In this document: positions 50,837 through 59,586 of the stretch, piece by piece
Position numbering within the stretch: position 1 is the stretch's first letter
Layout of the letters: each line of letters starts with the position of its first letter
Assembly: GCA_027315115.1 (NCBI GenBank)
Contig: DAHUYQ010000039.1
Location: forward strand, 51,377 to 115,376
Direction: 5' to 3'
DNA from: Solirubrobacterales bacterium
GTDB taxonomy: Bacteria; Actinomycetota; Thermoleophilia; Solirubrobacterales; Solirubrobacteraceae
Length of the DNA stretch: 64,000 bases
Position numbers and translations under genes: made by a program
The notes under the pieces: model-generated
The model's input: the letters and a program-made list of their open reading frames with translations, nothing else
Told to the model about the DNA's origin: nothing
Database searches by the model: none

Positions 50837-51712
50837 ATGTCGTCGGGCCAGCCGAGAGTCGCCGTCGTCGGCCACGTGGAGTGGGTGCAGTTCGCGCGGG
50901 TTGCGCACGTGCCAAGCGCGGGCGAGGTCGCGCATGCGCGCGAGGTCCTCGAGGAGCCCGCCGGCGGCGGGGCGGTGGCGGCGGTGCAGCTCGCGCGCCT
51001 GGCCGGCTCCTGCCTGCTGATCACGGCGCTCGGCGAGGACGAATGCGGACGGCGCTCGCTCGCGCGCCTGCGTGAGCTCGGAGCCGACGTCCACGCGCGC
51101 TGGTGCGATCAGCCGACGCGCCGCGCAGTGACGCTCGTCGACGATCGCCGGGAGCGCACGATCACGACCTTCGGCGATCGCCTGGAGCCGCTCGGCGGCG
51201 AGGACGAGCCCGCCTGGCGGCAGATGGCGGGCGTCGACGCGGTGTACTTCACCGCCGGCGACGAGGCCGCGCTGCGCGCCGCGCGTTCCGCCAGCCGCGT
51301 GCTCGTCGCCAGTCCCCGCGCCGGCCACGCGCTCGGCCACGGCGTGCCGATCGACGCGCTCGTGCTGAGCGCCCACGACGAGATCGAGCGCCGCGAGCTG
51401 CAGCGCTGCCTCGACGAAGCGGCCGTCGTGGTATGCACCGAGGGCGAGCATGGCGGCAGCTACCGCTCGCGCTCGGGTGAGCACGGCCGGTTCGAGGCGA
51501 GCGCGCCGCCGGGCGACCCGGCCGACGCCTACGGCTGCGGCGACTCCTTCGCGGCCGGCTTCACCTACGGGCTCGCCGCCGGACTGCCACTGGCGCAGGC
51601 GCTCGCGCTGGGCGCCCGCTGCGGCGCCACGTGCCTGACCGGGCGCGGGCCATATGAGCGGCAGCTCCAGTTCTCCACCCAAAGTGCGGGTTCGGGCGAG
51701 TCCATGCATTGA
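50837..51712 (+). CDS. PfkB-family carbohydrate kinase
   Basis: About 291 residues: VAVVGHVEWV at the start, GGGAVAAVQLARLAG near 40-55, and the ATP/anion-hole signature PPGDPADAYGCGDSFAAGFTYGLAAG near 225-250, with the catalytic Asp in GCGDSF. A ribokinase-like sugar kinase. The phosphoryl acceptor cannot be deduced. ATG 50837 is preferred over 50822 by domain start. Confidence 0.9.
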   Translation: MSSGQPRVAVVGHVEWVQFARVAHVPSAGEVAHAREVLEEPAGGGAVAAVQLARLAGSCLLITALGEDECGRRSLARLRELGADVHARWCDQPTRRAVTLVDDRRERTITTFGDRLEPLGGEDEPAWRQMAGVDAVYFTAGDEAALRAARSASRVLVASPRAGHALGHGVPIDALVLSAHDEIERRELQRCLDEAAVVVCTEGEHGGSYRSRSGEHGRFEASAPPGDPADAYGCGDSFAAGFTYGLAAGLPLAQALALGARCGATCLTGRGPYERQLQFSTQSAGSGESMH

Positions 51713-51745
51713 TTGGATCCGGAGCTTTGACTAATTTGGCGAGTC

Positions 51746-52321
51746 ATGCCGAAGGTCAAGGCCACCAGCCCTGAAAACGTCGCCGGCGAAGGCGACAAGA
51801 GCCTGCCCGACCCGACGTCGAACGCCAAGCTGGCGCTGGCCGGTCTGCTCGCGGCCGCAGTGGTGCTCGCGATCGTCGCAAACGCCGCCAAATGGACTGC
51901 CACGCCGTTTCGGCCCGCGAAAGAACAGACGGCTGAATTCGCCCTGTTCGCAGGCTTCTACGTCGCCGCCCAGGTGATCGAGCGCCTGATGGAGCTGGTC
52001 AGCTCCTTCCTGCCGTGGCCGGGCTGGAAAGCGCCCGGCAACCTCACCGAAGGCCTCAGCGCCACGGAAGCAAAGACGGTGAAGGCCGCCTACCTCAAGG
52101 CGGACCGCGCCACCGTGGCGCTCGGCGTGACGACGATCCTCGGCGTGCTCGCGAGCTTCCTGTTCGGGCTCTACTTCCTGCGATCCGTCGGCATCTCCGC
52201 CTCGCGCACAGTCGATGTGGCGGTCACCGGCATCACGATCGGCGCCGGCACCAAGCCGCTGCATGACCTGATCAGCTCGCTGCAGAACAAAAACACCCCG
52301 ACGACCGGCACCACCACCTGA
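51746..52321 (+). CDS. Hypothetical membrane protein
   Basis: A 191-residue protein with a charged N-terminus and hydrophobic segments at about 27-45, 65-85 and 125-150, then a Thr/Ser-rich tail. A possible fourth segment is near 160-175. No family recognised. It follows the sugar kinase by 33 bases on the same strand and could be co-transcribed. Confidence 0.65.
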   Translation: MPKVKATSPENVAGEGDKSLPDPTSNAKLALAGLLAAAVVLAIVANAAKWTATPFRPAKEQTAEFALFAGFYVAAQVIERLMELVSSFLPWPGWKAPGNLTEGLSATEAKTVKAAYLKADRATVALGVTTILGVLASFLFGLYFLRSVGISASRTVDVAVTGITIGAGTKPLHDLISSLQNKNTPTTGTTT

Positions 52322-52584
52322 AGCCGCGTGGCCGGCGCCGAGCAACGGGCGGCCGCATGAACCGGTCCGCGCCTGCTTCCCGGCCTCGGCGATCGCCGTC
52401 ACGGCCTCGCGCACCGGCGCCCGCCTGCCCATTGCGTCGTTGGCTTCCAGCTCTTCATCGACCGCGCGACCGACGCGGTCGGTGGATCTCACCGCGCCAG
52501 TCACGGAGCATGAATGGCAGCCCGGCCACCAGCCTCACGCGCTGCGTGCCGATGCCGTGCGTGGCGCGGATATCCTCCGCACGT

Positions 52585-52992
52585 ATGGCCGAGGAAGATC
52601 AGGGGAAGCGGGGGCCGGCATCCCACCGTCCGCTCGGCGCGGAGGTCGTCGTGGCGACCGCCGCCAATCAAGCCGAGGCCGACATGATCTGCGACCGCCT
52701 GGCGAGCTCGGGGATCGCCGCAGAAGCGCGACGCAGCATCGGCGGGCCTGAATGGGGGCTATCGGGCGCTCGATATGTATACGTCGAGCCAGATGTCCTG
52801 GCGCAGGCGAAGGAGATCCTCGGCGTCTCAGCCGATTTCAGCGACGACGAGCTGGCGAGACTGAGCGAAGAGTCCGCCACCGAGTCCAGAGCCCGGCTCG
52901 CCGAGCGCGAAGCGGCCGAGCCGGCAAGCGCGCCGTCGGCCGGCAAGCGCGGCGCGTGGGCCAGGTTTCTGGAGTGGGTGCGCGGCGCCTGA
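52585..52992 (+). CDS. DUF2007-like signal-transducing protein
   Basis: A 135-residue protein: EVVVATAANQAEADMICDRLASSGIAAEARRS, then YVYVEPDVLAQAKEIL. This is the DUF2007 alpha/beta pattern found in small regulatory proteins. The C-terminal 45 residues are acidic and Ala-rich. ATG 52585 gives the domain directly; the longer frame is Arg/Pro-rich and unlikely. Confidence 0.75.
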   Translation: MAEEDQGKRGPASHRPLGAEVVVATAANQAEADMICDRLASSGIAAEARRSIGGPEWGLSGARYVYVEPDVLAQAKEILGVSADFSDDELARLSEESATESRARLAEREAAEPASAPSAGKRGAWARFLEWVRGA

Positions 52993-53025
52993 CGGCGCCG
53001 TCCTCGTGGCGCCCGGCAGGTCAGC

Positions 53026-53598
53026 TCAGGTGCACACGCCGCCGAGGATCAGCTCCACGTGGCGACGCCAGTTCGCGTTGCCGGGCTGGTAGTACATCGT
53101 CGAGGTGACGCCGCACATCATCATCGAGAAGTCGTCGAAGCAGAAGTCCGGGCGGATCGCGCCGGCCTCCGCCGCGCGGGCGATGATCCGGGAGACGATT
53201 TCGGACAGGCCGGCCTTCTCTTCCTCTATCCCCTCCCACTCCAACTCGTTGGAGCCCATCATCGCGAGTTGAAAGCCCGCGTCGCCCTCGACCGCCTCCC
53301 CGGATCTCAGGATCACGCTCTGGAGCGCCTGGCGCGGGTCGGGGATCTCCTCGGCGAGCCTTGCGATCTCGGTGAACTCCCGGAAGCGCTCGCGCACCAT
53401 CGCGGTCAGCAGCGCCTCCTTGGTCGGGAAATGGCGGTAGACGGTGCCGATGCCAACCGCCGCGTGGGCGGCGATCTCGTCCATCTGCACCTGTGGCCCC
53501 TCACGGGCGAACAGCTCGCGGCCGGCGGACATGATCCGCTCGCGGTTGCGGCGGGCATCCGCGCGCAGCGTGCGCTGATCGGCGGACAGAGCGTCCAT
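53026..53598 (-). CDS. TetR-family transcriptional regulator
   Basis: A 190-residue TetR protein with N-terminal HTH (DARRNRERIMSAGRELFAREGPQVQMDEIAAHAAVGIGTVYRHFPTKEALL) and an all-helical ligand domain that ends with a Cys in GGVCT. ATG 53598 is preferred over upstream in-frame codons. It is divergent from the DHA2 exporter, with a 22-bp palindrome between the two. Confidence 0.92.
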   Translation of the reverse strand: MDALSADQRTLRADARRNRERIMSAGRELFAREGPQVQMDEIAAHAAVGIGTVYRHFPTKEALLTAMVRERFREFTEIARLAEEIPDPRQALQSVILRSGEAVEGDAGFQLAMMGSNELEWEGIEEEKAGLSEIVSRIIARAAEAGAIRPDFCFDDFSMMMCGVTSTMYYQPGNANWRRHVELILGGVCT

Positions 53599-53632
53599 AA
53601 ACGGAATGCTAGCTCCGCATCGTGCTATAAAC

Positions 53633-53654
53633 AAGCGGAACCGTACTTCCGCTT
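53633..53654. promoter_or_regulatory. 22-bp palindromic operator of the TetR/exporter pair
   Basis: AAGCGGAA at 53633-53640 and TTCCGCTT at 53647-53654 are perfect inverted 8-bp arms with a 6-base spacer. A TATAAA hexamer lies immediately to the left (53626-53631), so a bound TetR dimer would block a rightward promoter to the exporter. Confidence 0.65.
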
Positions 53655-53693
53655 CCGTATGCCGTCCGCCGCCCACTGCCCAGGAGGATCAGC

Positions 53694-53732
53694 ATGACCA
53701 CGACCAAGACCGACGGTGAGGTGCAGCGATGA
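53694..53732 (+). CDS. 12-codon leader ORF before the DHA2 exporter
   Basis: ATG 53694 with CAGGAGG about 8 bases upstream opens a frame encoding MTTTKTDGEVQR. Its TGA overlaps the exporter start as ATGA. The good ribosome site on the leader suggests that the exporter is translated by coupling. The residue composition does not suggest a specific sensor. Confidence 0.5.
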   Translation: MTTTKTDGEVQR

Positions 53733-55219
53733 CCGTCTCGATCGCACCCGGGAGAGTCGCCGACCTGAGCTCCAAGCGCGGCAAGGACCTGGCGCTGCTG
53801 CTGCTCGCGATGACCCAGTTCGTGATCGTGATCGACGCCTCGATCGTGAACGTCGCGCTGCCGTCGATCGGCGCGCACCTGCACTTCTCCAGAGACGCCC
53901 TCTCCTGGGTCGTCAACGCCTACACGCTCACCTTCGGCGGGTTCCTGCTGCTGGGCGGCCGGCTCGCCGACCTGCTCGGGCGTAGGCGCATGTTCATGAT
54001 CGGCCTGCTCGTGTTCTCACTCGCCTCGCTGGCCGGCGGGCTGGCGCAATCGGAGGCATGGCTGATCACCGCGCGCGCGGTGCAGGGCCTCGGCGCCGCG
54101 ATCGTCTCCCCCGCCGCTCTGTCGATCATCACGACGACCTTCGCGGAAGGCGCCGAGCGCAACCGCGCGCTCGGCATCTGGGGCGCGGTCGCGGGCGCAG
54201 GCGGCGCCGCGGGCGTGCTGCTCGGCGGAATCCTCACGAGCGGCCTGAGCTGGCGCTGGGTGCTGTTCGTCAACGTCCCGATCGGCCTGATCGCCGCCGT
54301 GCTCGCACCGCTGCTGCTGCTGGAGAGCAGCGCCGAAGACGGCACCGAAGGCCTCGACGTGCCCGGCGCGGTGACGGTGACGGCAGGGCTCGCGCTGCTC
54401 GTCTACGCGGTCGTGGACGCGGTCAACGTCGGCTGGGGCTCGGCCGGGACGCTGCTGAGGATCGCCGGCGCTCTGGCGCTGCTGGCCGCGTTCGTTGCGA
54501 TCGAGCGCCGCCAGCGCCATCCGCTGCTGCCGTTCTCGATCTTCCGCCTGCGCACGCTGCGCGGCGCGAACATCGTCGGGCTGCTGATCGGGATGTCGCT
54601 GTTCTCGATGTTCTTCTTCATCTCGCTCTACATGCAGGAGGTGCTGCACTACTCGCCGATCAAGGCCGGCGTCTCCTACCTGCCGCTCGCGGTCGGGATC
54701 ATCGTCTCCGCGGGCGCCGCGTCGCAGCTCGTCACGCGCGTGGGCTTCAAGCCCGTGCTCGCCGGAGGTCTCCTGCTGATCGCCGCCGGCCTGCTGTGGT
54801 TCTCGCGCGTGCCGGCGCCAGGCGGGTCGTTCGCCGGCGACGTGCTCGGGCCGTCGCTGCTGGCCGCGTTCGGCCTCGGGTTCTCGTTCGTGCCCGTGAC
54901 GATCGCGGCGATGTCGGGCACCAAGCCACACGAGGCGGGGCTCGCCTCGGGGCTGATCAACACCTCCCAGCAGGTCGGCGGGGCGCTCGGCCTCGCGATC
55001 CTCGCGACGGTCGCCAACAGCCGTACCCAGAGCCTGCTCGGCTCAGGGGTGCACAACGCCTCGGTGGCGCTGACGAAAGGGTTTGATCTCGCGTTCCTCG
55101 TGGGCGCGGGGTTCGCGATCGCGGGCGCGATCCTGACGGCGATCCTGATCTCCTCGCGCGACAGTCGCGAGCAGGCGGCCGCGGCGCGGGCGGGGGAGCT
55201 TGAGACTGTGGGGGTTTGA
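53729..55219 (+). CDS. DHA2-type (EmrB/QacA-like) MFS multidrug exporter
   Basis: A 496-residue protein with about 14 hydrophobic segments. It has FVIVIDASIVNVALPSIGAHL (motif D1-like), GGRLADLLGRRRMFMIGL (motif A) and GAVAGAGGAAGVLLGGIL (motif C). Antiport of cationic or lipophilic drugs with protons is likely. It overlaps the leader ORF by 4 bases and is under the divergent TetR. Confidence 0.93.
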   Translation: MTVSIAPGRVADLSSKRGKDLALLLLAMTQFVIVIDASIVNVALPSIGAHLHFSRDALSWVVNAYTLTFGGFLLLGGRLADLLGRRRMFMIGLLVFSLASLAGGLAQSEAWLITARAVQGLGAAIVSPAALSIITTTFAEGAERNRALGIWGAVAGAGGAAGVLLGGILTSGLSWRWVLFVNVPIGLIAAVLAPLLLLESSAEDGTEGLDVPGAVTVTAGLALLVYAVVDAVNVGWGSAGTLLRIAGALALLAAFVAIERRQRHPLLPFSIFRLRTLRGANIVGLLIGMSLFSMFFFISLYMQEVLHYSPIKAGVSYLPLAVGIIVSAGAASQLVTRVGFKPVLAGGLLLIAAGLLWFSRVPAPGGSFAGDVLGPSLLAAFGLGFSFVPVTIAAMSGTKPHEAGLASGLINTSQQVGGALGLAILATVANSRTQSLLGSGVHNASVALTKGFDLAFLVGAGFAIAGAILTAILISSRDSREQAAAARAGELETVGV

Positions 55220-55380
55220 GGGGGTATCGCCGTCGGTGAACCTCAACCCCCAGGTCGATCTCACTTTCCGCAGCGAGTTGCCAGACGCGCTGGCGCAGCC
55301 CGCGGAGATTCGTCTGCAAGCCTCAGGCCGCTCGGTCAATGTATTCGCGTAGCGCGACGCGGGCGATCTCGCTGACGGAG

Positions 55381-56436
55381 TCAGTCTCTGCGTAGACGTC
55401 GCCAGCGTGCGCTTCTGCCTGTGCCGAGCGGCTTGATCGCGCCCTGCCTCTTCAGCTCGCCGAGGACTCTGTTGATGTAGCCGTCGCTGACGCCCGGGGC
55501 GGCCTGTCGGACGTCGGCGATCGTGAACTCGTCGACCATCAGCGAGTCGATGAAGCGCGTTATCAGCGCTCGCTTGGAGCCTCTGCCCGCGAGCGCTTCC
55601 GCGCGGCTTTCGAGCTCCTTGTAGGCGGCGAGCAGGATGCCAAGGAAGTAGCTTGTCCAAGGCGCGAGGTCGTGGTCGTTCTCGTGCCATCCGCGGGTGG
55701 ATCTGGCGAGCGCCTCGTAGTAGGTCTCCCTGCTTGAGTCGATCAGCTTCTCGATGCTGATATAGCGGCCAACGTCGTGGCCGAGGATGTAGAGCAGCCA
55801 GAGCGTGATCAGCCGAGACATGCGTCCGTTGCCGTCCCGCAACGGGTGGATGACCGTGAAGTCCAGCACGTAGGCGGCACACAGCAGCAACGGCGGGTAG
55901 ACGCCCGCGTCAAGCGCACGGCGAAAGTCGCTGTGAAGGTCATCCATCGCCTTTGGCGTCAGGGCCGCCGCTACGGGCTTGAAGCGGACAACCCGCCTGC
56001 CGTCCGGCAGCCGTTCCTCGACCTCGTTGTCGAGCCTCTTCCACCGTCCCGCGTCACGGTCGCCCACGTACCTGTGCAGATAGCCATGAAGCTGCTGCAC
56101 ATACCGCGGCTCAAACGGAATCTGCGCGCCATCGGCATGAATGATCGCCAGCACATCCCGGTAGCCGGCGATCTCCTGCTCAGACCGGGTCTGCGGCGTG
56201 GTCTTCTCAGCGACAAGCGCCTCGATCCGGGCGAGCGGAGCGTGTATGTTCTCGATCGCGTTCGAGGACTCGGCGCTTTGGACCAGCGCGACCCGACGCA
56301 ACGTCTCAAGACCCGCCGGGCTCTGCTGCCGGTAGAGCTCGGCTCGCCCCTTCGCCTCAGCGATGCTCGTCAGAGCCGCAACGGCATCTGGCGGGAGCGC
56401 GCCGAAGCGGCGCGCCAGGTCACCGAAGCTGCTCAT
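55381..56436 (-). CDS. Fic-domain AMPylase with N-terminal inhibitory motif
   Basis: A 351-residue protein. The Fic active site is HPLRDGNGRMSR at 197-208 (catalytic His197). An N-terminal inhibitory [S/T]xxxE[G/N] motif is present as Ser58, Glu62, Asn63 in SSNAIENIH, placing it in the class II (N-terminal inhibition) group. A winged helix near 300-345 (FTIADVRQAAPGVSDGYINRVLGELKRQGAI) forms the C-terminus, as in other Fic-wHTH proteins that may autoregulate. Starts at ATG 56436, within a 43-base inverted repeat. Confidence 0.92.
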   Translation of the reverse strand: MSSFGDLARRFGALPPDAVAALTSIAEAKGRAELYRQQSPAGLETLRRVALVQSAESSNAIENIHAPLARIEALVAEKTTPQTRSEQEIAGYRDVLAIIHADGAQIPFEPRYVQQLHGYLHRYVGDRDAGRWKRLDNEVEERLPDGRRVVRFKPVAAALTPKAMDDLHSDFRRALDAGVYPPLLLCAAYVLDFTVIHPLRDGNGRMSRLITLWLLYILGHDVGRYISIEKLIDSSRETYYEALARSTRGWHENDHDLAPWTSYFLGILLAAYKELESRAEALAGRGSKRALITRFIDSLMVDEFTIADVRQAAPGVSDGYINRVLGELKRQGAIKPLGTGRSARWRRLRRD

Positions 56437-56437
56437 C

Positions 56438-56480
56438 CGCTAAACGTACCACTAAGCGCGGTTTTGGTATACGTTTAGCG
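56438..56480. promoter_or_regulatory. Inverted repeat over the fic promoter
   Basis: CGCTAAACGTA at 56438-56448 and TACGTTTAGCG at 56470-56480 are perfect 11-bp arms 21 bases apart, starting 2 bases upstream of the fic ATG. The Fic winged helix is a likely ligand for autoregulation (inference). Confidence 0.65.
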
Positions 56481-56981
56481 CCCGGAGGTGCACGTTTCTG
56501 CGACGTGGAGAACTGCGCTCCTGTCCGCGCTATCGTTGATGAGCACATGTGCTGCTGTTTTGGCAGCACACTGAGCACGGCCGTTGCCCGCAGCGCATCG
56601 GCGCGCCGTGCCATGGCAGATGCATGCGGCAAAGGCTCTTGCCATCGATCTCGGCTTGAGCGTCCTTGGCGATCCAGGCCACCAGCGCCGCGGGTACACG
56701 CGGCGGCGTCGCGCCGAGGCGCTGCCGATCGCGTTGGCCGAGCGCAACGTGCGCGGAGGCCAGCGCATAGAAGCCCGCGACGCGACTCTCCGGCGCGGGG
56801 GCGCCATTGATTGTAGACAAAACCTCCATAGCAGGCGGCATGGGATGGAATGGCGGGCGGGCGGTCAGCCTGAGTGCCTAGCGTGGCTCCACAGAGCCAA
56901 AGTGGCCGCGTCAGCCGCGCAAGAGTTGGCGTGAAATGTCACTCGGCCGGGCTCACCAGCGGTTGCCGGGAGAGCGTCCGT
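56481..56981. other. Intergenic stretch between fic and the DUF3024 gene
   Basis: About 500 bases. The best frame is a minus-strand one from 56829 down to 56530, about 99 residues, with a helical N-terminal half and a Cys/His-rich end (CRMHLPW, CGQRPCSVCCQ), but no motif or ribosome site proves it. I see nothing else. Confidence 0.3.
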
Positions 56982-57329
56982 ATGATCGGCGGCGTGCTGC
57001 CAGGACTCGACCTCGCCGCCGTGCGCCACTACTGCGAGCAGCATGTGCCCCCAGACGTCATCGATCAGCTACGGACCGAGTTCGATGTCAGCAGGGGCGC
57101 GCTCACGATCATGGAATGCCGCCCACCGTGGCGAGCAGACTTCGGGCCTGAGTGGACGCGGCGCGGCGTCGCGCGTCTGCGCTACACGGCCAAGAGCGGC
57201 CTCTGGGCGCTCTATTGGAAAGACCGCAACGACCGTTGGCACCGTTACGACCTGATCGAGCCCTCTGCCGACATCCTGGTCCTGCTCGACGAGATCGACC
57301 GCGACCCCACCGGCATCTTCTGGGGTTGA
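56982..57329 (+). CDS. DUF3024 protein
   Basis: A 115-residue protein with the family pattern: AAVRHYCEQHVPPDVIDQLRTEF, TIMECRPPWRADFGPEW, ARLRYTAKSGLWALYWKDRNDRWHRYD, and IDRDPTGIFWG at the C-terminus. The family has no established function. ATG 56982 fits the domain. A hairpin with T-tract follows at 57397-57430. Confidence 0.88.
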   Translation: MIGGVLPGLDLAAVRHYCEQHVPPDVIDQLRTEFDVSRGALTIMECRPPWRADFGPEWTRRGVARLRYTAKSGLWALYWKDRNDRWHRYDLIEPSADILVLLDEIDRDPTGIFWG

Positions 57330-57396
57330 GTCCGCATCCGATCCCGGCCAAATAGAACCTGAATAGAACATGAACGGCGCCCGCCTACGCCGTCCA

Positions 57397-57430
57397 CCCT
57401 GCTAGAAAGTGCTGATTTGCAGGGCTTTTT
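57397..57430 (+). terminator. Probable terminator after the DUF3024 gene
   Basis: CCCTGC (57397-57402) pairs with GCAGGG (57419-57424) around a 16-base loop and is followed by CTTTTT on the plus strand. Confidence 0.4.
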
Positions 57431-57434
57431 CTAA

Positions 57435-57508
57435 TCGGGGAGACAGGATTTGAACCTGCGACCGCCCGGCCCCCAGCCGGGTGCGCTACCAGACTGCGCC
57501 ACTCCCCG
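57435..57508 (-). tRNA. tRNA-Pro (anticodon GGG)
   Basis: Minus-strand cloverleaf with acceptor CGGGGAG/CTCCCCG, anticodon loop containing GGG, T-loop GTTCAAATC, and A at position 73. CCA is not encoded. Confidence 0.95.
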
Positions 57509-57532
57509 TGGTGCATGTTGTATGTACGGCTA

Positions 57533-57603
57533 AGCGGGCGACGGGAATTGAACCCGCCCTTGAAGCTTGGAAGGCTTCCGTGCAGCCACAACACTTCGCC
57601 CGC
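57533..57603 (-). tRNA. tRNA-Gly (anticodon TCC)
   Basis: Minus-strand cloverleaf with acceptor GCGGGCG/CGCCCGC, anticodon stem GAAGC/GCTTC with TCC in the loop, T-loop GTTCAATTC, U at position 73 typical of tRNA-Gly. CCA is not encoded. Only 24 bases separate it from tRNA-Pro, suggesting one transcript. Confidence 0.95.
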
Positions 57604-57799
57604 ACAAGCCTCGCTCCATCTTACCCGCCGCCGGTGCGGCTCGCCGTGCCCATCCGCGTGCGCGGCCGCCCAACCGGCCGCCCGCGCGGCCGCCCAACCT
57701 GCGCCCCGCCACGACGCGATCCGCTAGCGTGGCCTGGCCGCGCCGCGCTACGGGGGTGCCGCGGTGCGTCTGTCCCCGACTCGGTTTATCGTTTGTTTC

Positions 57800-58162
57800 G
57801 TGCCCACACGGCCCTTGCTCCTGGTCGCGGCGCTTGCCGGCGGCGACTATCTGCTGTGGACCTGGTCTTCCAGCGGTGCCAGCAGCACCGTCGCGCTGAT
57901 CTCCGGCCTCGCGCTGGCGCCGCTGATCCTTGCCTTGATCTGGCTTGCCACCGCCGCGGTGGCAAGGCGGCTGTTCGTGCCGGCCAAACAGCGAGACGTG
58001 CTGGCGGCGCGGCGGCGGCGGGCCTGGCGGCGCCGTATGGCCCAGCGTCTGCTCCTGGCGGTCCGCAGGCCGCCGGCCCCTTCACGGCGCGGCAACGACG
58101 CCTGGGAGCAGGACGAGCTGGAGACGGCATCGAGACGGCCCTCCGAGAAGATCGCCGCCTGA
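57800..58162 (+). CDS. Small hypothetical membrane protein
   Basis: About 120 residues. A first hydrophobic segment (RPLLLVAALAGGDYLLW) and a second (ALISGLALAPLILALIWLATAAVA) are followed by a strongly Arg-rich cytoplasmic tail and an acidic end. GTG 57800 gives a natural N-terminus; GTG 57764 is an alternative. It is 19 bases upstream of the PQQ-repeat gene and probably in its operon. Confidence 0.65.
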   Translation: MPTRPLLLVAALAGGDYLLWTWSSSGASSTVALISGLALAPLILALIWLATAAVARRLFVPAKQRDVLAARRRRAWRRRMAQRLLLAVRRPPAPSRRGNDAWEQDELETASRRPSEKIAA

Positions 58163-58181
58163 GGCGGCCGAGACCCTGCTC

Positions 58182-59573
58182 ATGAGAGTGCTGGCATTGC
58201 TGCGGTCGACCCGCGTGCGCATCGGCATCGCGGTGGCGCTGGTGCTGCTCGTCGTCGCGGGCGTGGGGATCTACTTCTACGAGCAGCACCGCACCGGGTC
58301 GATCTACCACCCGGACGCCCGCTTCGTGCCCGAAAAAGCGCCCCAGGCGCCCAGCAAGCCGCCCACGCCGCCGCAGGAAGCGACGTTCGTGTGGCCGTTC
58401 TATGGCTACATGCCCGACCATCATCGCTACCTGGCCGCGCCGGCGGCCGTCAAACCGCCGTTCAGGCGCCTCTGGGAAGCCAAAGAGACCGCGCTGCTCG
58501 AGTTTCCGCCGGTGATGTCCCACGAACGGATCTTCCAGCTCGCCGACGACGGGATCCTCACCGCGATCGACCGCAAGACCGGCCGGCGGGTCTGGAGCAA
58601 GCAGCTTGGCACGCTCTCCGCCTCCACCCCCGCGATCGTGGGCAAGACCGTCTACGCGACGATCCTCTCGCGCATCTCCGACGGCGAAGGCGGGCGGATC
58701 GTGGCGCTCAACGCCGCCACCGGCACGATCGTCTGGTCTCGCAACCTGCGCAGCCGCAGCGAGTCCTCACCGATCGTCGCCAACGGCAAGGTCATGTTCG
58801 GCAGCGAAGACGGGACCGTCTACGCGCTGAACGCCCGCACCGGACAGACCATCTGGACATACAGGGCGGCCGGCGCCGTGAAGGCCAGCCCGACGCTGGT
58901 CAACGGCGTGCTCTACTTCGGCGACTACGCAGGCGACGTGCAGGCGATCAGCGAGCGGACCGGCAGGCGGATCTGGGCAGCCGGCTCCGAAGGCGCGCCG
59001 CTTGGCAGCGGCACCTTCTACTCGACCGCCGCCTACGCCTACGGGCGCATCTACCTCGGCAACACCGACGGGCGCATCTACGCCTACAACGCCAGCAACG
59101 GCGAACTCGCCTGGGCGGTGCAGACCGGCGCCTACGTCTACGCCTCGCCCTCTGTAGCCGAAGTCCAGGGGCTCGGGCCGACGATCTTCGAGGGCTCCTA
59201 CGACGGCAACTTCTATGCGCTCAACGCCCGCAGCGGCAGGATCGACTGGACCTACCCCGCGGGCGGCAAGATCTCCGGCTCCTCCACGATCGTCGGCAAA
59301 GTCGTCTACTTCGCCGACCTCGGCACCCACAGCACCACCGGCCTGAACACGACCACCGGCCACCGGGTCTTCTCGATCAACCAGGGCGCCTTCGACCCGG
59401 TGATCAGCGACGGGCACGTGATCTACCTCAGCGGCTACAACACGCTCTTCGCCTTCGAACCGACCGACGAGCATCCAAGCGCCGGCGCCGCCACCGGCGG
59501 CGCCCCGGCCAAGCAGTCCGCGCAGCACGCCTCGAAATCCGGGGCGCACAACAGCTCCGGCAAGCACGGCTGA
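58182..59573 (+). CDS. Membrane-anchored PQQ-repeat beta-propeller protein
   Basis: A 463-residue protein with an N-terminal signal anchor (IGIAVALVLLVVAGVGIYFYEQ), a Pro-rich spacer, and at least six BamB/PQQ-type blades, for example TAIDRKTGRRVWSKQLGT, ALNAATGTIVWSRNLR, ALNARTGQTIWTYRAAG, AYNASNGELAWAVQTG. No PQQ-dehydrogenase catalytic residues are evident, so it is probably a scaffold or binding propeller outside the membrane. The C-terminal 35 residues are Ala/Ser/Gly-rich. Confidence 0.88.
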   Translation: MRVLALLRSTRVRIGIAVALVLLVVAGVGIYFYEQHRTGSIYHPDARFVPEKAPQAPSKPPTPPQEATFVWPFYGYMPDHHRYLAAPAAVKPPFRRLWEAKETALLEFPPVMSHERIFQLADDGILTAIDRKTGRRVWSKQLGTLSASTPAIVGKTVYATILSRISDGEGGRIVALNAATGTIVWSRNLRSRSESSPIVANGKVMFGSEDGTVYALNARTGQTIWTYRAAGAVKASPTLVNGVLYFGDYAGDVQAISERTGRRIWAAGSEGAPLGSGTFYSTAAYAYGRIYLGNTDGRIYAYNASNGELAWAVQTGAYVYASPSVAEVQGLGPTIFEGSYDGNFYALNARSGRIDWTYPAGGKISGSSTIVGKVVYFADLGTHSTTGLNTTTGHRVFSINQGAFDPVISDGHVIYLSGYNTLFAFEPTDEHPSAGAATGGAPAKQSAQHASKSGAHNSSGKHG

Positions 59574-59586
59574 AGCGGCTCCGGCT

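Noticed and set aside
54957..55319. 120-residue minus-strand frame after the fic gene
   Set aside because: Its first 35 residues look protein-like, but the rest is antisense to the exporter and no family was recognised.
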